From assembly GCA_900553125.1 (NCBI GenBank), contig USCB01000019.1:1-30545 (forward strand): 30,545 nt of DNA, written 5' to 3'. Below are positions 7,268-15,432 of the stretch, one piece after another. The notes beneath the pieces are model-generated. The model saw only the letters and a program-made list of their open reading frames with translations. It was not told the origin of the DNA and did no database searches. Position numbers and translations under genes: made by a program. The DNA comes from an uncultured Clostridium sp. (GTDB lineage: Bacteria; Bacillota; Clostridia; TANB77; CAG-508). Positions within the stretch are counted from its first letter, which is position 1. Every line of letters begins with the position of its first letter.

Positions 7268-7615
7268 TTATTCGTGTTCCTTTAGAACTATTGTTATATG
7301 ACTTGTTCTTTTTCTAATTCTTACTGCTGAACCTTTTGCAGCTGGTCTAATTCTTTTTAGAGTTGGACCTTGATTTGCATAGATTTCAGAAATATATAAT
7401 TTATCATGTTTCATTTCATGATTATTTTCAGCATTTGCAATAGCTGATTTTAAAAGCTTTTCGATTATTTCTGAAGAAGCTTTTGGTGTAAATTTAACTA
7501 TTGCTAAAGCTTCGTCTACGTCTTTTCCTCTTATTAAATCTGCAACAATTTTAACTTTTCTTGAAGATATTCTTGCATATTTAAGAGTTGCTTGAGCTGT
7601 TTTTATTTCTTCCAT
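7268..7615 (-). CDS. rplV: 50S ribosomal protein L22 (uL22)
   Basis: L22 extends a beta-hairpin into the exit tunnel, the site of macrolide-related mutations in other bacteria. The 115 aa product has ARISSRKVKIVADLIRGKDVDEAL near residue 15 and the tunnel hairpin around GPTLKRIRPAAKGSAVRIRKRTSHI (about 83-108), with no visible deletion in it. It lies between rpsS and rpsC as usual. Confidence 0.97.
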   Translation of the reverse strand: MEEIKTAQATLKYARISSRKVKIVADLIRGKDVDEALAIVKFTPKASSEIIEKLLKSAIANAENNHEMKHDKLYISEIYANQGPTLKRIRPAAKGSAVRIRKRTSHITIVLKEHE

Positions 7616-7660
7616 TTTAAATTAATCTCCTCTCTTTATATTAGTAGATTTGTTTATTTA

Positions 7661-7936
7661 TTATTTTTTAGTTGTTTTTTCTCCTGCATGACCTTTGAAT
7701 GTTCTTGTAGGAGCAAATTCACCTAATTTATGACCAATCATTTCTTCTGATATATAAACAGGAACATGTTTTCTTCCGTCATGAACAGCTATTGTATGAC
7801 CAACCATTTGTGGGTAAATTGTAGATGCTCTAGACCATGTTTTAACAACTTCTTTTTTGTTTTCAGCGTTCATAGCTTCAATTCTTTTCATTAATTCTGG
7901 AGCTACGAAAGGCACTTTTTTACTTGATCTTGACAT
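7661..7936 (-). CDS. rpsS: 30S ribosomal protein S19 (uS19)
   Basis: S19 is a head protein of the 30S subunit that forms a complex with S13. It is 91 aa, with MSRSSKKVPFV at the start and the signature GHTIAVHDGRKHVPVYI followed by GHKLGEFAPTRTF. Its Shine-Dalgarno (AGGAGG) is formed by the last two arginine codons of rplB, whose stop is only 5 nt from this ATG, so the two genes are probably coupled. Confidence 0.97.
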   Translation of the reverse strand: MSRSSKKVPFVAPELMKRIEAMNAENKKEVVKTWSRASTIYPQMVGHTIAVHDGRKHVPVYISEEMIGHKLGEFAPTRTFKGHAGEKTTKK

Positions 7937-7941
7937 AAGTT

Positions 7942-8769
7942 TTATTTCCTCCTCTTAACTATAAATTTATTAGATTGTTTCTTTTTATTTCTTGTCTTGT
8001 ATCCAAGAGCTGGTTTACCCCAAGGTGTCATTGGTCCTGCGTGACCGATTGGAGCTTTACCTTCACCACCACCATGTGGGTGATCACATGGGTTCATTGC
8101 AGAACCTCTAACTTCTGGTCTCCATCCCATATGTCTCTTTCTTCCGGCTTTACCTAAATGTACGTTTCCGTGATCTGAGTTTCCTATAACTCCGATTGTT
8201 GCTCTACAATTTGCTAAAACTAATCTCATTTCTCCAGAAGGTAATCTTACATGTGCATATTTTCCTTCTTTAGCCATTAATTGAGCACTTTGTCCAGCAG
8301 CTTTTACAAGTTTTCCACCTTGTCCTGGATTTAATTCTATATTGTGGATTAAAGTTCCAACTGGAATACTGTTGATTTCCATGCAGTTTCCTGGTTTTAT
8401 ATCTGCAGATTTTCCAGATACAACTTTATCTCCATCTGTTAATCCTTGAGGTGCTAATATATATGCTTTTTCTCCATCTTCATATTTGATTAAAGCAATA
8501 TTTGCACTTCTGTTTGGATCATATTCGATACCGATAACTTCTGCTACCATATCATCTTTTTTACGTTTAAAATCTATTATTCTATATTTTTGTCTGTTTC
8601 CTCCACCTTGATGACGTACTGTTATTCTACCATAAGAGTTTCTTCCTGCTTTTTCTTTCTTTACTGCTAATAAAGATTTTTCAGGAGTTTTCTTTGTTAT
8701 TTCTTTGTAGTCTAATACTGTCATATTTCTTCTAGATGGTGTATATGCGTTAAATCTTTTTGTTGCCAT
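7942..8769 (-). CDS. rplB: 50S ribosomal protein L2 (uL2)
   Basis: L2 is one of the most conserved large-subunit proteins; it is needed for subunit association and the integrity of the peptidyl transferase centre. The 275 aa product has the N-terminal OB-fold and SH3-like domains and the C-terminal signature RGSAMNPCDHPHGGGEGKAPIG, including the conserved histidine of the HPHGGGEG loop. AAGGAGAG precedes the ATG. In nearly all bacteria rplW lies immediately upstream; here an additional 76 aa ORF intervenes. Confidence 0.98.
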   Translation of the reverse strand: MATKRFNAYTPSRRNMTVLDYKEITKKTPEKSLLAVKKEKAGRNSYGRITVRHQGGGNRQKYRIIDFKRKKDDMVAEVIGIEYDPNRSANIALIKYEDGEKAYILAPQGLTDGDKVVSGKSADIKPGNCMEINSIPVGTLIHNIELNPGQGGKLVKAAGQSAQLMAKEGKYAHVRLPSGEMRLVLANCRATIGVIGNSDHGNVHLGKAGRKRHMGWRPEVRGSAMNPCDHPHGGGEGKAPIGHAGPMTPWGKPALGYKTRNKKKQSNKFIVKRRK

Positions 8770-8831
8770 TTTATATTCTCTCCTTTTTTATTTTTTAGCG
8801 AATTTTTTCCTGCTTCGCCAACAGATAAAAT

Positions 8832-9062
8832 TTATTCTCCGGGTTCTTTCCCGATATTTGTTTCATTGTGTTCTCTTTCAAAATTTATATCGATGTGAAA
8901 ATTGTTTTCTAAATTATGATTTTGTATTCCATTAAGAAAGTTTTTTCTTTCATCATTTTTCAACTTAAACTTATCAACATTTTGTTCCATAAATTCCATA
9001 TATCTAGTTTCATCTCTATATTCTTTTGTGAACACATGTAAAATTTTTTTTAACATTTTCAT
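8832..9062 (-). CDS. Unrecognised small protein inserted between rplW and rplB
   Basis: I do not recognise this 76 aa ORF. It begins MKMLKKILHVFTKEYRDETRY, a basic and amphipathic stretch, continues charged and probably helical, and ends in a polar tail rich in Asn, His and Glu (NFEREHNETNIGKEPGE). No membrane segment, Cys pair or known motif is visible. The ATG is 9 nt after the rplW stop, with only GGCGAAAGAA before it, a poor Shine-Dalgarno compared with its neighbours, so any translation would depend on coupling to rplW. A second ATG lies two codons later. A GGCGAA hexamer occurs on both flanks. It could be a real operon-embedded gene or a chance frame in an inserted spacer. Confidence 0.5.
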   Translation of the reverse strand: MKMLKKILHVFTKEYRDETRYMEFMEQNVDKFKLKNDERKNFLNGIQNHNLENNFHIDINFEREHNETNIGKEPGE

Positions 9063-9071
9063 TTCTTTCGC

Positions 9072-9419
9072 CTAAGCACCTGTAAAATCTTCGATTGAAT
9101 CTTTAAATTTCTTTGTTCCTTTAACTTCTTTTCCACCTTTTGTTAAGTATGTTTCAGCTTTAGGATCTGTATCTATAGTAACTATAGCTTTTTTCCAATC
9201 TGAAGTTCTTCCTTGATGGTATCCTACTCTTTTCTTTTTACCATTAACATTCATTGTGTTAACATTTAATACTTTAACACCGAAAAGTTTTTCAACGGCT
9301 TTACCGATTTCAACTTTTGTTGCTTTTTTGTTTACTTTGAAAGTATATTTTCCTTCTTGTAAACCATTGTTACTTTTTTCAGTAACGATTGGGGCTATTA
9401 TTATTTCTTCTGCTATCAT
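9072..9419 (-). CDS. rplW: 50S ribosomal protein L23 (uL23)
   Basis: L23 sits at the exit tunnel and docks trigger factor and SRP. The 115 aa product has APIVTEKSNNGLQEGKYTFKVNKKATKVEIGKAVEKLFGVKVLNVNT, the family core. The tail after about residue 95 (YLTKGGKEVKGTKKFKDSIEDF) is somewhat longer than in the shortest L23 proteins. The ATG is 2 nt after the rplD stop and its GAGGAGGTG lies inside the last rplD codons. Confidence 0.96.
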   Translation of the reverse strand: MIAEEIIIAPIVTEKSNNGLQEGKYTFKVNKKATKVEIGKAVEKLFGVKVLNVNTMNVNGKKKRVGYHQGRTSDWKKAIVTIDTDPKAETYLTKGGKEVKGTKKFKDSIEDFTGA

Positions 9420-9421
9420 GA

Positions 9422-10045
9422 TTAAGCATACACCTCCTCTAATTTTTTAACAGTATCTAATGTTAAAACTAAGTTAGTATATCTTAATAAATCATAAACA
9501 TTTATTGTGTTTGCAAGTATTGCTTTAGCTCCTTCAATGTTTCTTGTTGATGCTTGAACATTTAAGTTCTTTTCTGGTAATATAACTAATGTTTTACCTT
9601 CTAATTTTAAATTGTTTAAAGCATTAACCATTGATTTTGTTTTGATTTCAGCTAACTCTAATTTATCAACTACTGTTAATTTGTTTTCTAATACTTTAGA
9701 ACTTAATACTGATCTTATTGCTAATCTCTTTTCTTTTTTATTTACAGTATATCTGTATGAACGTGGTTTTGGTCCTAATGCTATACCACCTTTAATCCAT
9801 TGTGGTGCACGGATACTTCCTTGTCTTGCACGTCCTGTTCCTTTTTGTCTCCATGGCTTTCTTCCACCACCACGAACTTCTGCTCTTGTTTTTGTACTTT
9901 GTGTACCTTGTCTTTGATTAGCTAAGTAGTTTACTAGTACTTCGTGTACTATTGCTTCATTTGGTTCAATTCCAAATACGTTTTCATTTAATTCTACATC
10001 ACTAACCTTTTTACCATTTATATCATATACGTCTACTTTTGGCAT
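9422..10045 (-). CDS. rplD: 50S ribosomal protein L4 (uL4)
   Basis: L4 reaches into the exit tunnel and is the autogenous repressor of the S10 operon in E. coli. The 207 aa product has the tunnel loop RAEVRGGGRKPWRQKGTGRARQGSIRAPQWIKGG (about 58-91) and the globular fold with the VDKLELAEIKTKSMVNAL region. Length is usual. AAAGGAGG precedes the ATG. Whether L4 regulates this operon cannot be told from the sequence. Confidence 0.97.
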   Translation of the reverse strand: MPKVDVYDINGKKVSDVELNENVFGIEPNEAIVHEVLVNYLANQRQGTQSTKTRAEVRGGGRKPWRQKGTGRARQGSIRAPQWIKGGIALGPKPRSYRYTVNKKEKRLAIRSVLSSKVLENKLTVVDKLELAEIKTKSMVNALNNLKLEGKTLVILPEKNLNVQASTRNIEGAKAILANTINVYDLLRYTNLVLTLDTVKKLEEVYA

Positions 10046-10063
10046 GACCTATTTCCTCCTTTC

Positions 10064-10699
10064 TTAGTCTATAGCCTTAACAGCTGATTTTATTTTTAAT
10101 ATTGCACCTTTTGCTCCAGGTACGCTTCCTTTAACTAGGATTACATTTTTATCCATATCAACAGCTACTACATCTAAGTTTTGGATTGTAACTGTTACAT
10201 GTCCCATGTGTCCTGGTAATTTCTTACCTTTAAATACTCTTCCTGGTGTAGATGTTGGTCCCATTGAACCTGGTCTTCTGTGGTACATTGATCCATGTCC
10301 CATAGGTCCTCTAGATTGACCATGTCTTTTTATAACACCTTGGAATCCTTTTCCTTTTGATGTTCCTTGAATATCAACTTTTTCTCCAGCTGCAAATATA
10401 TCAGCTTTTACTTCATCTCCTACTTTGAATGATGAAATATCATCTAATCTAAATTCTCTTAAATGTTTTTTAGGGTCTAATTTAGATTTTGCAAAATGTC
10501 CCATTTCTGGTTTGTTTATATGTTTTGCTTTTACATCACCGAATCCTAATTGTATAGCATTGTATCCATCTGTTTCAGATGTTTTAACTTGTGCTACAAC
10601 ACATGGTCCAGCTTCTATTACTGTTACTGGAATAACTAATCCGTTTTCATCGAAGATTTGTGTCATTCCTATTTTCTTTCCGATTAATCCTTTTTTCAT
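10064..10699 (-). CDS. rplC: 50S ribosomal protein L3 (uL3)
   Basis: L3 is an early-assembly protein whose loop approaches the peptidyl transferase centre. The 211 aa product starts MKKGLIGKKIGMTQIFDENG and has the GTSKGKGFQGVIKRHGQSRGPMGHGS signature near 115-140, with the glutamine that is methylated in E. coli L3, then HRRPGSMG. AGGAGG lies 11 nt before the ATG. The 99 nt upstream gap holds short CCAATAG repeats and a GGCTT/AAGCC hairpin. Confidence 0.97.
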   Translation of the reverse strand: MKKGLIGKKIGMTQIFDENGLVIPVTVIEAGPCVVAQVKTSETDGYNAIQLGFGDVKAKHINKPEMGHFAKSKLDPKKHLREFRLDDISSFKVGDEVKADIFAAGEKVDIQGTSKGKGFQGVIKRHGQSRGPMGHGSMYHRRPGSMGPTSTPGRVFKGKKLPGHMGHVTVTIQNLDVVAVDMDKNVILVKGSVPGAKGAILKIKSAVKAID

Positions 10700-10798
10700 T
10701 TTCTTTCTTTCCTCCTATTGGCTGACAGCTATTGGCCAGCATTGGTTTTTATTTTTTTTATGTATTCGGCTTTCTTATATATAAGCCTTTTTGAAATC

Positions 10799-11122
10799 TT
10801 ATAATTTGATTTCGATATCAACACCTGCTGGTAATTCTAATTTCATTAATGAATCAACAGTTTTTTGTGTTGGGTAAAGAATGTCTATAACTCTTTTATG
10901 TGTTCTCATTTCGAATTGTTCTCTTGAGTCTTTGTGTTTGTGTGGAGAACGTATTACTGTTACAACTTCTTTCTTTGTTGGTAGTGGAATAGGTCCTGAA
11001 ACTTTTGCTCCTGTCTTTTTAGCAGTTTCTACTATCTTTGCAGCAGACTGATCTAAAATTTGAGATTCATAAGCTTTTACCCTTATTCTGATTTTTTCAC
11101 TAGTAACAACTTGATTTGCCAT
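10799..11122 (-). CDS. rpsJ: 30S ribosomal protein S10 (uS10)
   Basis: S10 is a 30S head protein and, as NusE, a partner of NusB in antitermination. The 107 aa product has the usual core KIRIRVKAYESQILDQSAAKIVETAKKTGAKVSGPIPLPTKKEV and the RTHKRVIDI motif, with a few extra N-terminal residues. AAGGAGGG precedes the ATG. It is the first gene of the operon; a strong promoter lies about 260 nt upstream. Confidence 0.97.
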   Translation of the reverse strand: MANQVVTSEKIRIRVKAYESQILDQSAAKIVETAKKTGAKVSGPIPLPTKKEVVTVIRSPHKHKDSREQFEMRTHKRVIDILYPTQKTVDSLMKLELPAGVDIEIKL

Positions 11123-11375
11123 TGCTATTTTCCCTCCTTATTATTTTTTGTATTTGTTTAGCTTGGCAAGTTATAATGCACCCTGGTGTTTCGTAATCAT
11201 CCATTTAAAAATCCCAAATTTGCATGAATATTTTGGGATAAGTGCTTTATATTTTTATTCTCTTAATTTTTTAAGATTAAACTTACCGCCTGGTCTAAGC
11301 CATGACATACTCCATCGAAGTTCCCTCCATCCTTACGGATGTAGCCACATTCGACTTCAACGCTAAAATTCATAC
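11123..11375 (-). promoter_or_regulatory. 5' leader of the S10 operon with a terminator-like hairpin
   Basis: About 250 nt separate the predicted transcription start from rpsJ. The distal half is relatively GC-rich for this genome and contains CATCC-GTAA-GGATG and other short pairings. The proximal half has ATCCCAAA (11239-11232) pairing with TTTGGGAT (11218-11211), followed by TTTTAAA, which resembles an intrinsic terminator or attenuator. A 36-codon frame (11373-11263) starts almost at the transcription start without a ribosome binding site. The layout suggests regulated read-through into the ribosomal operon, but I do not recognise a named r-protein leader. Confidence 0.5.
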
Positions 11376-11381
11376 TCGAAT

Positions 11382-11410
11382 AGTATATAACGTTTTTGGA
11401 GTTATGTCAA
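11382..11410 (-). promoter_or_regulatory. Sigma-A promoter of the S10-spc operon
   Basis: TTGACA (11410-11405) and TATACT (11387-11382) are separated by 17 bp, a near-perfect vegetative promoter. It lies directly behind the stop codon of the 568 aa membrane-protein gene and drives the ribosomal operon. Confidence 0.9.
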
Positions 11411-11416
11411 GGTTTT

Positions 11417-13123
11417 TTAATAAATTTGTTTTATTTTATAAACATATAGATTATTAAATGTTTCTACTTTTTCATATTCAGTTTCAATACCATAGTGATA
11501 TTTTATAAATTGAGTGATATTTTTTATATAATCTGTATACAATCTTCCAGACCAAACAACATCTCCATCTATTAAATAAACATTTTCTTTTAATAAATCT
11601 AAAAATGTTCCATCCAAATTATATCTTTGCTTAAAATCGTAATAATTCTGTGTATACATATCCCATCCACCTATTACTCGTAAATTTGAAAAAGCCGATT
11701 TAGGTGGCATTTTATATACAGAATATGCCCAATATCTATATTGTAATGATGGAACTGTATACAAATATACATTTTGTTTATTACTATTTGTATAGTCAAT
11801 TAAATTTCTATAATTAGAATAATTTTTAACATTATATCCAAAATTGTATCTCGAACCTGTACAATATATCAATAGTGTTATTATGCACATACATATAACT
11901 ATAGAGGTTTCTTTTTTTATTTTTATATTACTCCATGATAAATTATACATTATAAGCGATATTCCAATAATATATTCTGGTAAAATCACTCTTATCATAC
12001 TCCTATTTAAAACAATAAATAACAAATGCATTAATATAGTCATAATAAATAAAGATATATTTAGTATTTTATTTTTCTTGTTGAGTAGTATTGCGATAAA
12101 TGTAAAAAATAATAGTACTGTTACAAATATATATGAACTTTTCATTCCTTCAATATAGTTACGTAAAACTGAAATTATCTCTAAATTCAAATTATATTTC
12201 TCGTTTTTGCTTTTTTTATAATCTATAATTTTTTGAAGATTTTCTTTATTATATACATTTTCATCGCCAAAATTAAACGTGTAAAATAAGTAATGATCAT
12301 TTTTGTTCCACCCTATCTCATCAAATATTTCTTTATTTTCTTCATAATTTGTATAGGATAAATCATGTAATAAAACTCTATCTTCATGAAATTGTAAATA
12401 ATTTCTATATGTTTCATTTGAATTATAAATTATCCAATTCGATACATATACTACAATTGTAATTCCCACTAAAATGGCATATAGCTTTATTACCTTATAA
12501 AATTCATTTTTTGAAATTTGGTCTTTTTTAAATTTAATAAAATAATATATCCCATATATCGCAAAAAAAGGAGCTACCATCATTAATGATTGCATTCTTA
12601 ACATTATTCCAAGTGTATATAAAACTCCAAGTATTACTTTCCATTTTTTACTTGTATCTTTTTCATCTATTATATGTACTATAATAAAAAGAGAAGTTGC
12701 TATAAGCAGAGCTGCAACTGATGTATATTGTATAAGATGTAATAATATAGCATAAAATATCGACGAAAATATTGCATATATAAATACACTTATTGCATTT
12801 TTATTTTTTCTTAAATATATGTATCCTATTATTGTAAAACAAATAAATTGCATGGATAATAAAAATATAGAATGCCAATTTATACTATAATCAATTCTAA
12901 ATAATGTGCTTAATATTACGCAAAGTAATGGGTGCATATATACAGCATGCCAATTGTACGTTCCGTCTAATCCAGAATATAAATTGTACATTATGAAATC
13001 ATCGACTTGTTCATATTTTACATCAAATAGCAAATTCGTTCCTACGAATATTATCACATTTATAAGTAATGTTATTATTAGTTCTCTATTTATTTTTATT
13101 TTTTTTAGATTAATTTTCTTCAT
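11417..13123 (-). CDS. Multi-pass membrane protein, possibly a GT-C glycosyltransferase
   Basis: This 568 aa protein has roughly ten or more hydrophobic segments after a basic N-terminus. An acidic pair in the first extracytoplasmic loop (EQVDDFIMY, about residues 38-46), followed by aromatic and His residues, resembles the Asp-containing first loop of GT-C enzymes that use polyprenyl-phosphate sugars. The C-terminal quarter (from about residue 435) is soluble and rich in Tyr and Asn, as in the periplasmic domains of that superfamily. A role in cell-surface glycosylation is an inference; no family-specific signature is certain. AAGGAG precedes the ATG. It lies upstream of the ribosomal promoter, so its transcript may read into the S10 operon. 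Confidence 0.55.
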   Translation of the reverse strand: MKKINLKKIKINRELIITLLINVIIFVGTNLLFDVKYEQVDDFIMYNLYSGLDGTYNWHAVYMHPLLCVILSTLFRIDYSINWHSIFLLSMQFICFTIIGYIYLRKNKNAISVFIYAIFSSIFYAILLHLIQYTSVAALLIATSLFIIVHIIDEKDTSKKWKVILGVLYTLGIMLRMQSLMMVAPFFAIYGIYYFIKFKKDQISKNEFYKVIKLYAILVGITIVVYVSNWIIYNSNETYRNYLQFHEDRVLLHDLSYTNYEENKEIFDEIGWNKNDHYLFYTFNFGDENVYNKENLQKIIDYKKSKNEKYNLNLEIISVLRNYIEGMKSSYIFVTVLLFFTFIAILLNKKNKILNISLFIMTILMHLLFIVLNRSMIRVILPEYIIGISLIMYNLSWSNIKIKKETSIVICMCIITLLIYCTGSRYNFGYNVKNYSNYRNLIDYTNSNKQNVYLYTVPSLQYRYWAYSVYKMPPKSAFSNLRVIGGWDMYTQNYYDFKQRYNLDGTFLDLLKENVYLIDGDVVWSGRLYTDYIKNITQFIKYHYGIETEYEKVETFNNLYVYKIKQIY

Positions 13124-13243
13124 GTATTATGCTCCTTTTATTTTTCTAAAGTTTTTTACTATATTTATCTTTTATTTTTCTATTTAAATATTCCATTTCC
13201 TTATATATTAAATTTATAAAAATAAGTATTAGAATCCATTATT

Positions 13244-13798
13244 TCAATTCTTTTTATCTTTTTCTATTTGTTTGCTATACCTATCCTCCTCAGAAAATAC
13301 ACACCCACAATATTTCTGCATATAAAGTCCTATTTCTCTTGCTTTAGCTTGTCCCTCTCTAAAGCCAACTCTAAAATCTCTATACAAAAATTCTAATCCA
13401 TATTCTTTAGCAATTCTATTCCCTAAATTATGAATAATATCATGTTTTTGATATGGACTTACAAGCAAAGTTGTTGATATTGTATCAAAACCATTTTTTT
13501 TAGCATATTTTGCAGTTTGCTCTAATCTTACAGGATAACAATAATCTTGACATCTTGTATCTAATCCATCCACTACATTTTTGCAAAATTCTTTTAATCC
13601 ATAGTTTTCCTCAAATATTGCATCTATTCCGATGCTTTTCGTGTATTCTTTTAAGCAGTCTCTTCTTGATTTGTATTCCATATATGGATGAATATTTGGA
13701 TTAAACCAATATACTGTTGGTTCTATATTTTCGTTTCTTAGTTCGTCTATGCAATATACACTGCATGGTGCACAACATGTATGCATTAATAATTTCAT
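13244..13798 (-). CDS. queH: Epoxyqueuosine reductase QueH
   Basis: QueH reduces epoxyqueuosine to queuosine at position 34 of tRNAs with GUN anticodons (Asp, Asn, His, Tyr); it is the non-orthologous replacement of QueG. The 184 aa product has the N-terminal MKLLMHTCCAPCS motif with adjacent cysteines, RCQDYC near residue 95, and the C-terminal YCGCVFSEEDRY, matching the iron-sulfur and metal ligand set of the family. SPYQKHD is also a family motif. GGAGA precedes the ATG. It is the last gene of a run from ruvB leftwards. Two potential substrates, tRNA-Asp(GTC) and tRNA-His(GTG), are encoded in this window. Confidence 0.92.
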   Translation of the reverse strand: MKLLMHTCCAPCSVYCIDELRNENIEPTVYWFNPNIHPYMEYKSRRDCLKEYTKSIGIDAIFEENYGLKEFCKNVVDGLDTRCQDYCYPVRLEQTAKYAKKNGFDTISTTLLVSPYQKHDIIHNLGNRIAKEYGLEFLYRDFRVGFREGQAKAREIGLYMQKYCGCVFSEEDRYSKQIEKDKKN

Positions 13799-13815
13799 TG
13801 TAAATTCTCCTAACT

Positions 13816-14244
13816 TTATTTATTAAAAAATCTTTTTACTTTTTCTATTATTTTTTCAATCCAATTCTTTTTCACTACAGTTGGTAACTCACTTTTTATA
13901 TAATTTTTATTTCGTGACTTAAAAACTTTCTCAATATCATAAATTTCATTTGATTCTTCCTGAAATTTCTCATCATTTTCTTTCCATATTTTTGCGATTT
14001 CATTTTTTTCTTTATCATCAGCAAAATAATTATAATATATAAGTGATATTATATCTTTGGTCTCCTCTGAAATATTTTGATTTATCAATTTTTTATTTGC
14101 ATCTATTTTTACTTCTAATTTTGATTTTTTAGCCAATTCTTTCAACGAATTAAGAAAACTTTCAGAAATTTTACTTGTAAATTCAGTATTAAAATATTTT
14201 AAAACCTCTAAAGTCTCCAATGCTACATCACATATTTCTACCAT
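13816..14244 (-). CDS. Unrecognised 142 aa protein with a basic C-terminal helix
   Basis: I do not recognise this product. It is mostly helical, charged and without a signal peptide. Its C-terminus, KKNWIEKIIEKVKRFFNK, is a basic amphipathic helix that could bind membrane or RNA. It lies 17 nt upstream of queH and 14 nt downstream of a second unknown gene whose C-terminus has a similar basic helix. The pair sits between ruvB and queH in one operon. A GGAGAG motif precedes the ATG. No function is assigned. Confidence 0.8.
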   Translation of the reverse strand: MVEICDVALETLEVLKYFNTEFTSKISESFLNSLKELAKKSKLEVKIDANKKLINQNISEETKDIISLIYYNYFADDKEKNEIAKIWKENDEKFQEESNEIYDIEKVFKSRNKNYIKSELPTVVKKNWIEKIIEKVKRFFNK

Positions 14245-14258
14245 ATTTTCTCTCCTGT

Positions 14259-15395
14259 TTATCTATCTTTATCAAATAATTTTTCTTTTAAATTTTTAAT
14301 TGCTATTATAATTTTGTTTTTTATCTCATTTATTTTACTAAATCTTCTACCTTCTCTTCCCGACTGCATTACAAGTTCTTTTGCGTCTTCCACACTAAAT
14401 ACGTTTTCTTCTTTATCGTTTTTGGGTTCTATATTGCTTGTCCTCTCTTCATTTACATTTTTATCACTTTCCAAAGATAATGGCTTTTCATTAATCTCGT
14501 ATATTACTTTGTCAAACACCATATCACCATCTGTTGGTACTTTTTCAATAAAATCAAATAAATCCTTTGTTATTTTATCTTTATCAGATACAAAAAATCC
14601 GCTGGCTCCACTTTTGGTTATACTACTCTCATTTATTCCAGGTAATTTTCTTATCATTTCTTCATTACATAGCTTAGGTACAAAATATTTAACTTCTACC
14701 TCTTTAGGATTAGTTGTATCCATATCTATTGTTAAAGCATGCCCTCTATCTCTAATCATCATTAATACTTTATTTTTTAATGAGACTATATCTGTAATTC
14801 CACAGCCCATTTCTAAAGGAAATTCTTTAAATATCTTTTCTGCAACTTCGTTTTCTTCACCATATAATGTTATAGGTTCTTCTATTGTGTTTCTTTTTGT
14901 TCCAATTTGTGGCATAGATTCTAATATTTCATCATTATTTACAATACTTGAGTGTAGCGAATGTAACAATTCATTTACTGTTTTTGCTTTTCTTACAAAC
15001 TTTGATTGATTTGAAAACCTTGCATATCCAACAAAACCTTCTTTTACTTCTTCTACAAAATTTTCACTCATACTTGCAAATTTCAAATTATATATTTTCT
15101 GACAAATTCCTGCTTCGTATTTTCCAACAGCCATTGACTTTTTCTTGTTTGCAAAATACTCTCTAATTGTATTATTTAACTCTTCTCCAAACCCAAATTT
15201 CTTTATGCTTGCTAAAGTATCATATTCTAGACTATCTAATCCTTTTTCTAATTTATCTACATATTCCATTCTACTTAATTCATCATAATCGTCAGCTTCC
15301 GTTGGTGCTAAAGTCATAAGAGTTTCCTTAATCTTCATATCTCTTTCAAAAAACTCTTTCATTGCCTCTAAATTTTTCATTTTGTCTTCATCCAT
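14259..15395 (-). CDS. Unrecognised 378 aa protein
   Basis: This soluble, acidic protein has no signal peptide or membrane segment. The N-terminal half is helical. A middle part has an alpha/beta look (MIRDRGHALTIDMDT then KEVEVKYFVPKL, about 212-242). A low-complexity linker (about 305-330) leads to a short C-terminal region ending in a basic helix (NKIIIAIKNLKEKLF). I cannot name a family. It lies between ruvB and another unknown gene with similar spacing and orientation, so co-expression is likely. Confidence 0.8.
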   Translation of the reverse strand: MDEDKMKNLEAMKEFFERDMKIKETLMTLAPTEADDYDELSRMEYVDKLEKGLDSLEYDTLASIKKFGFGEELNNTIREYFANKKKSMAVGKYEAGICQKIYNLKFASMSENFVEEVKEGFVGYARFSNQSKFVRKAKTVNELLHSLHSSIVNNDEILESMPQIGTKRNTIEEPITLYGEENEVAEKIFKEFPLEMGCGITDIVSLKNKVLMMIRDRGHALTIDMDTTNPKEVEVKYFVPKLCNEEMIRKLPGINESSITKSGASGFFVSDKDKITKDLFDFIEKVPTDGDMVFDKVIYEINEKPLSLESDKNVNEERTSNIEPKNDKEENVFSVEDAKELVMQSGREGRRFSKINEIKNKIIIAIKNLKEKLFDKDR

Positions 15396-15432
15396 AATTT
15401 TTCTCCATTTTTTTATAAATTTGTTCTTATGT

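Noticed and set aside
11263..11373. 36-codon frame in the S10 leader as a gene
   Set aside because: It starts within a few nt of the predicted transcription start without a ribosome binding site; RNA structure explains the higher GC better. Kept only as a note on the leader.
13140..13210. 16-codon frame (MEYLNRKIKDKYSKKL) before the 568 aa gene
   Set aside because: The AAGGA is too close to its ATG and the composition is what AT-rich intergenic DNA gives by chance.
14314..15009. Plus-strand open frame of 231 codons opposite the 378 aa gene
   Set aside because: Serine/leucine-rich antisense shadow in an AT-rich gene; no Shine-Dalgarno, and the minus-strand gene is well placed in an operon.
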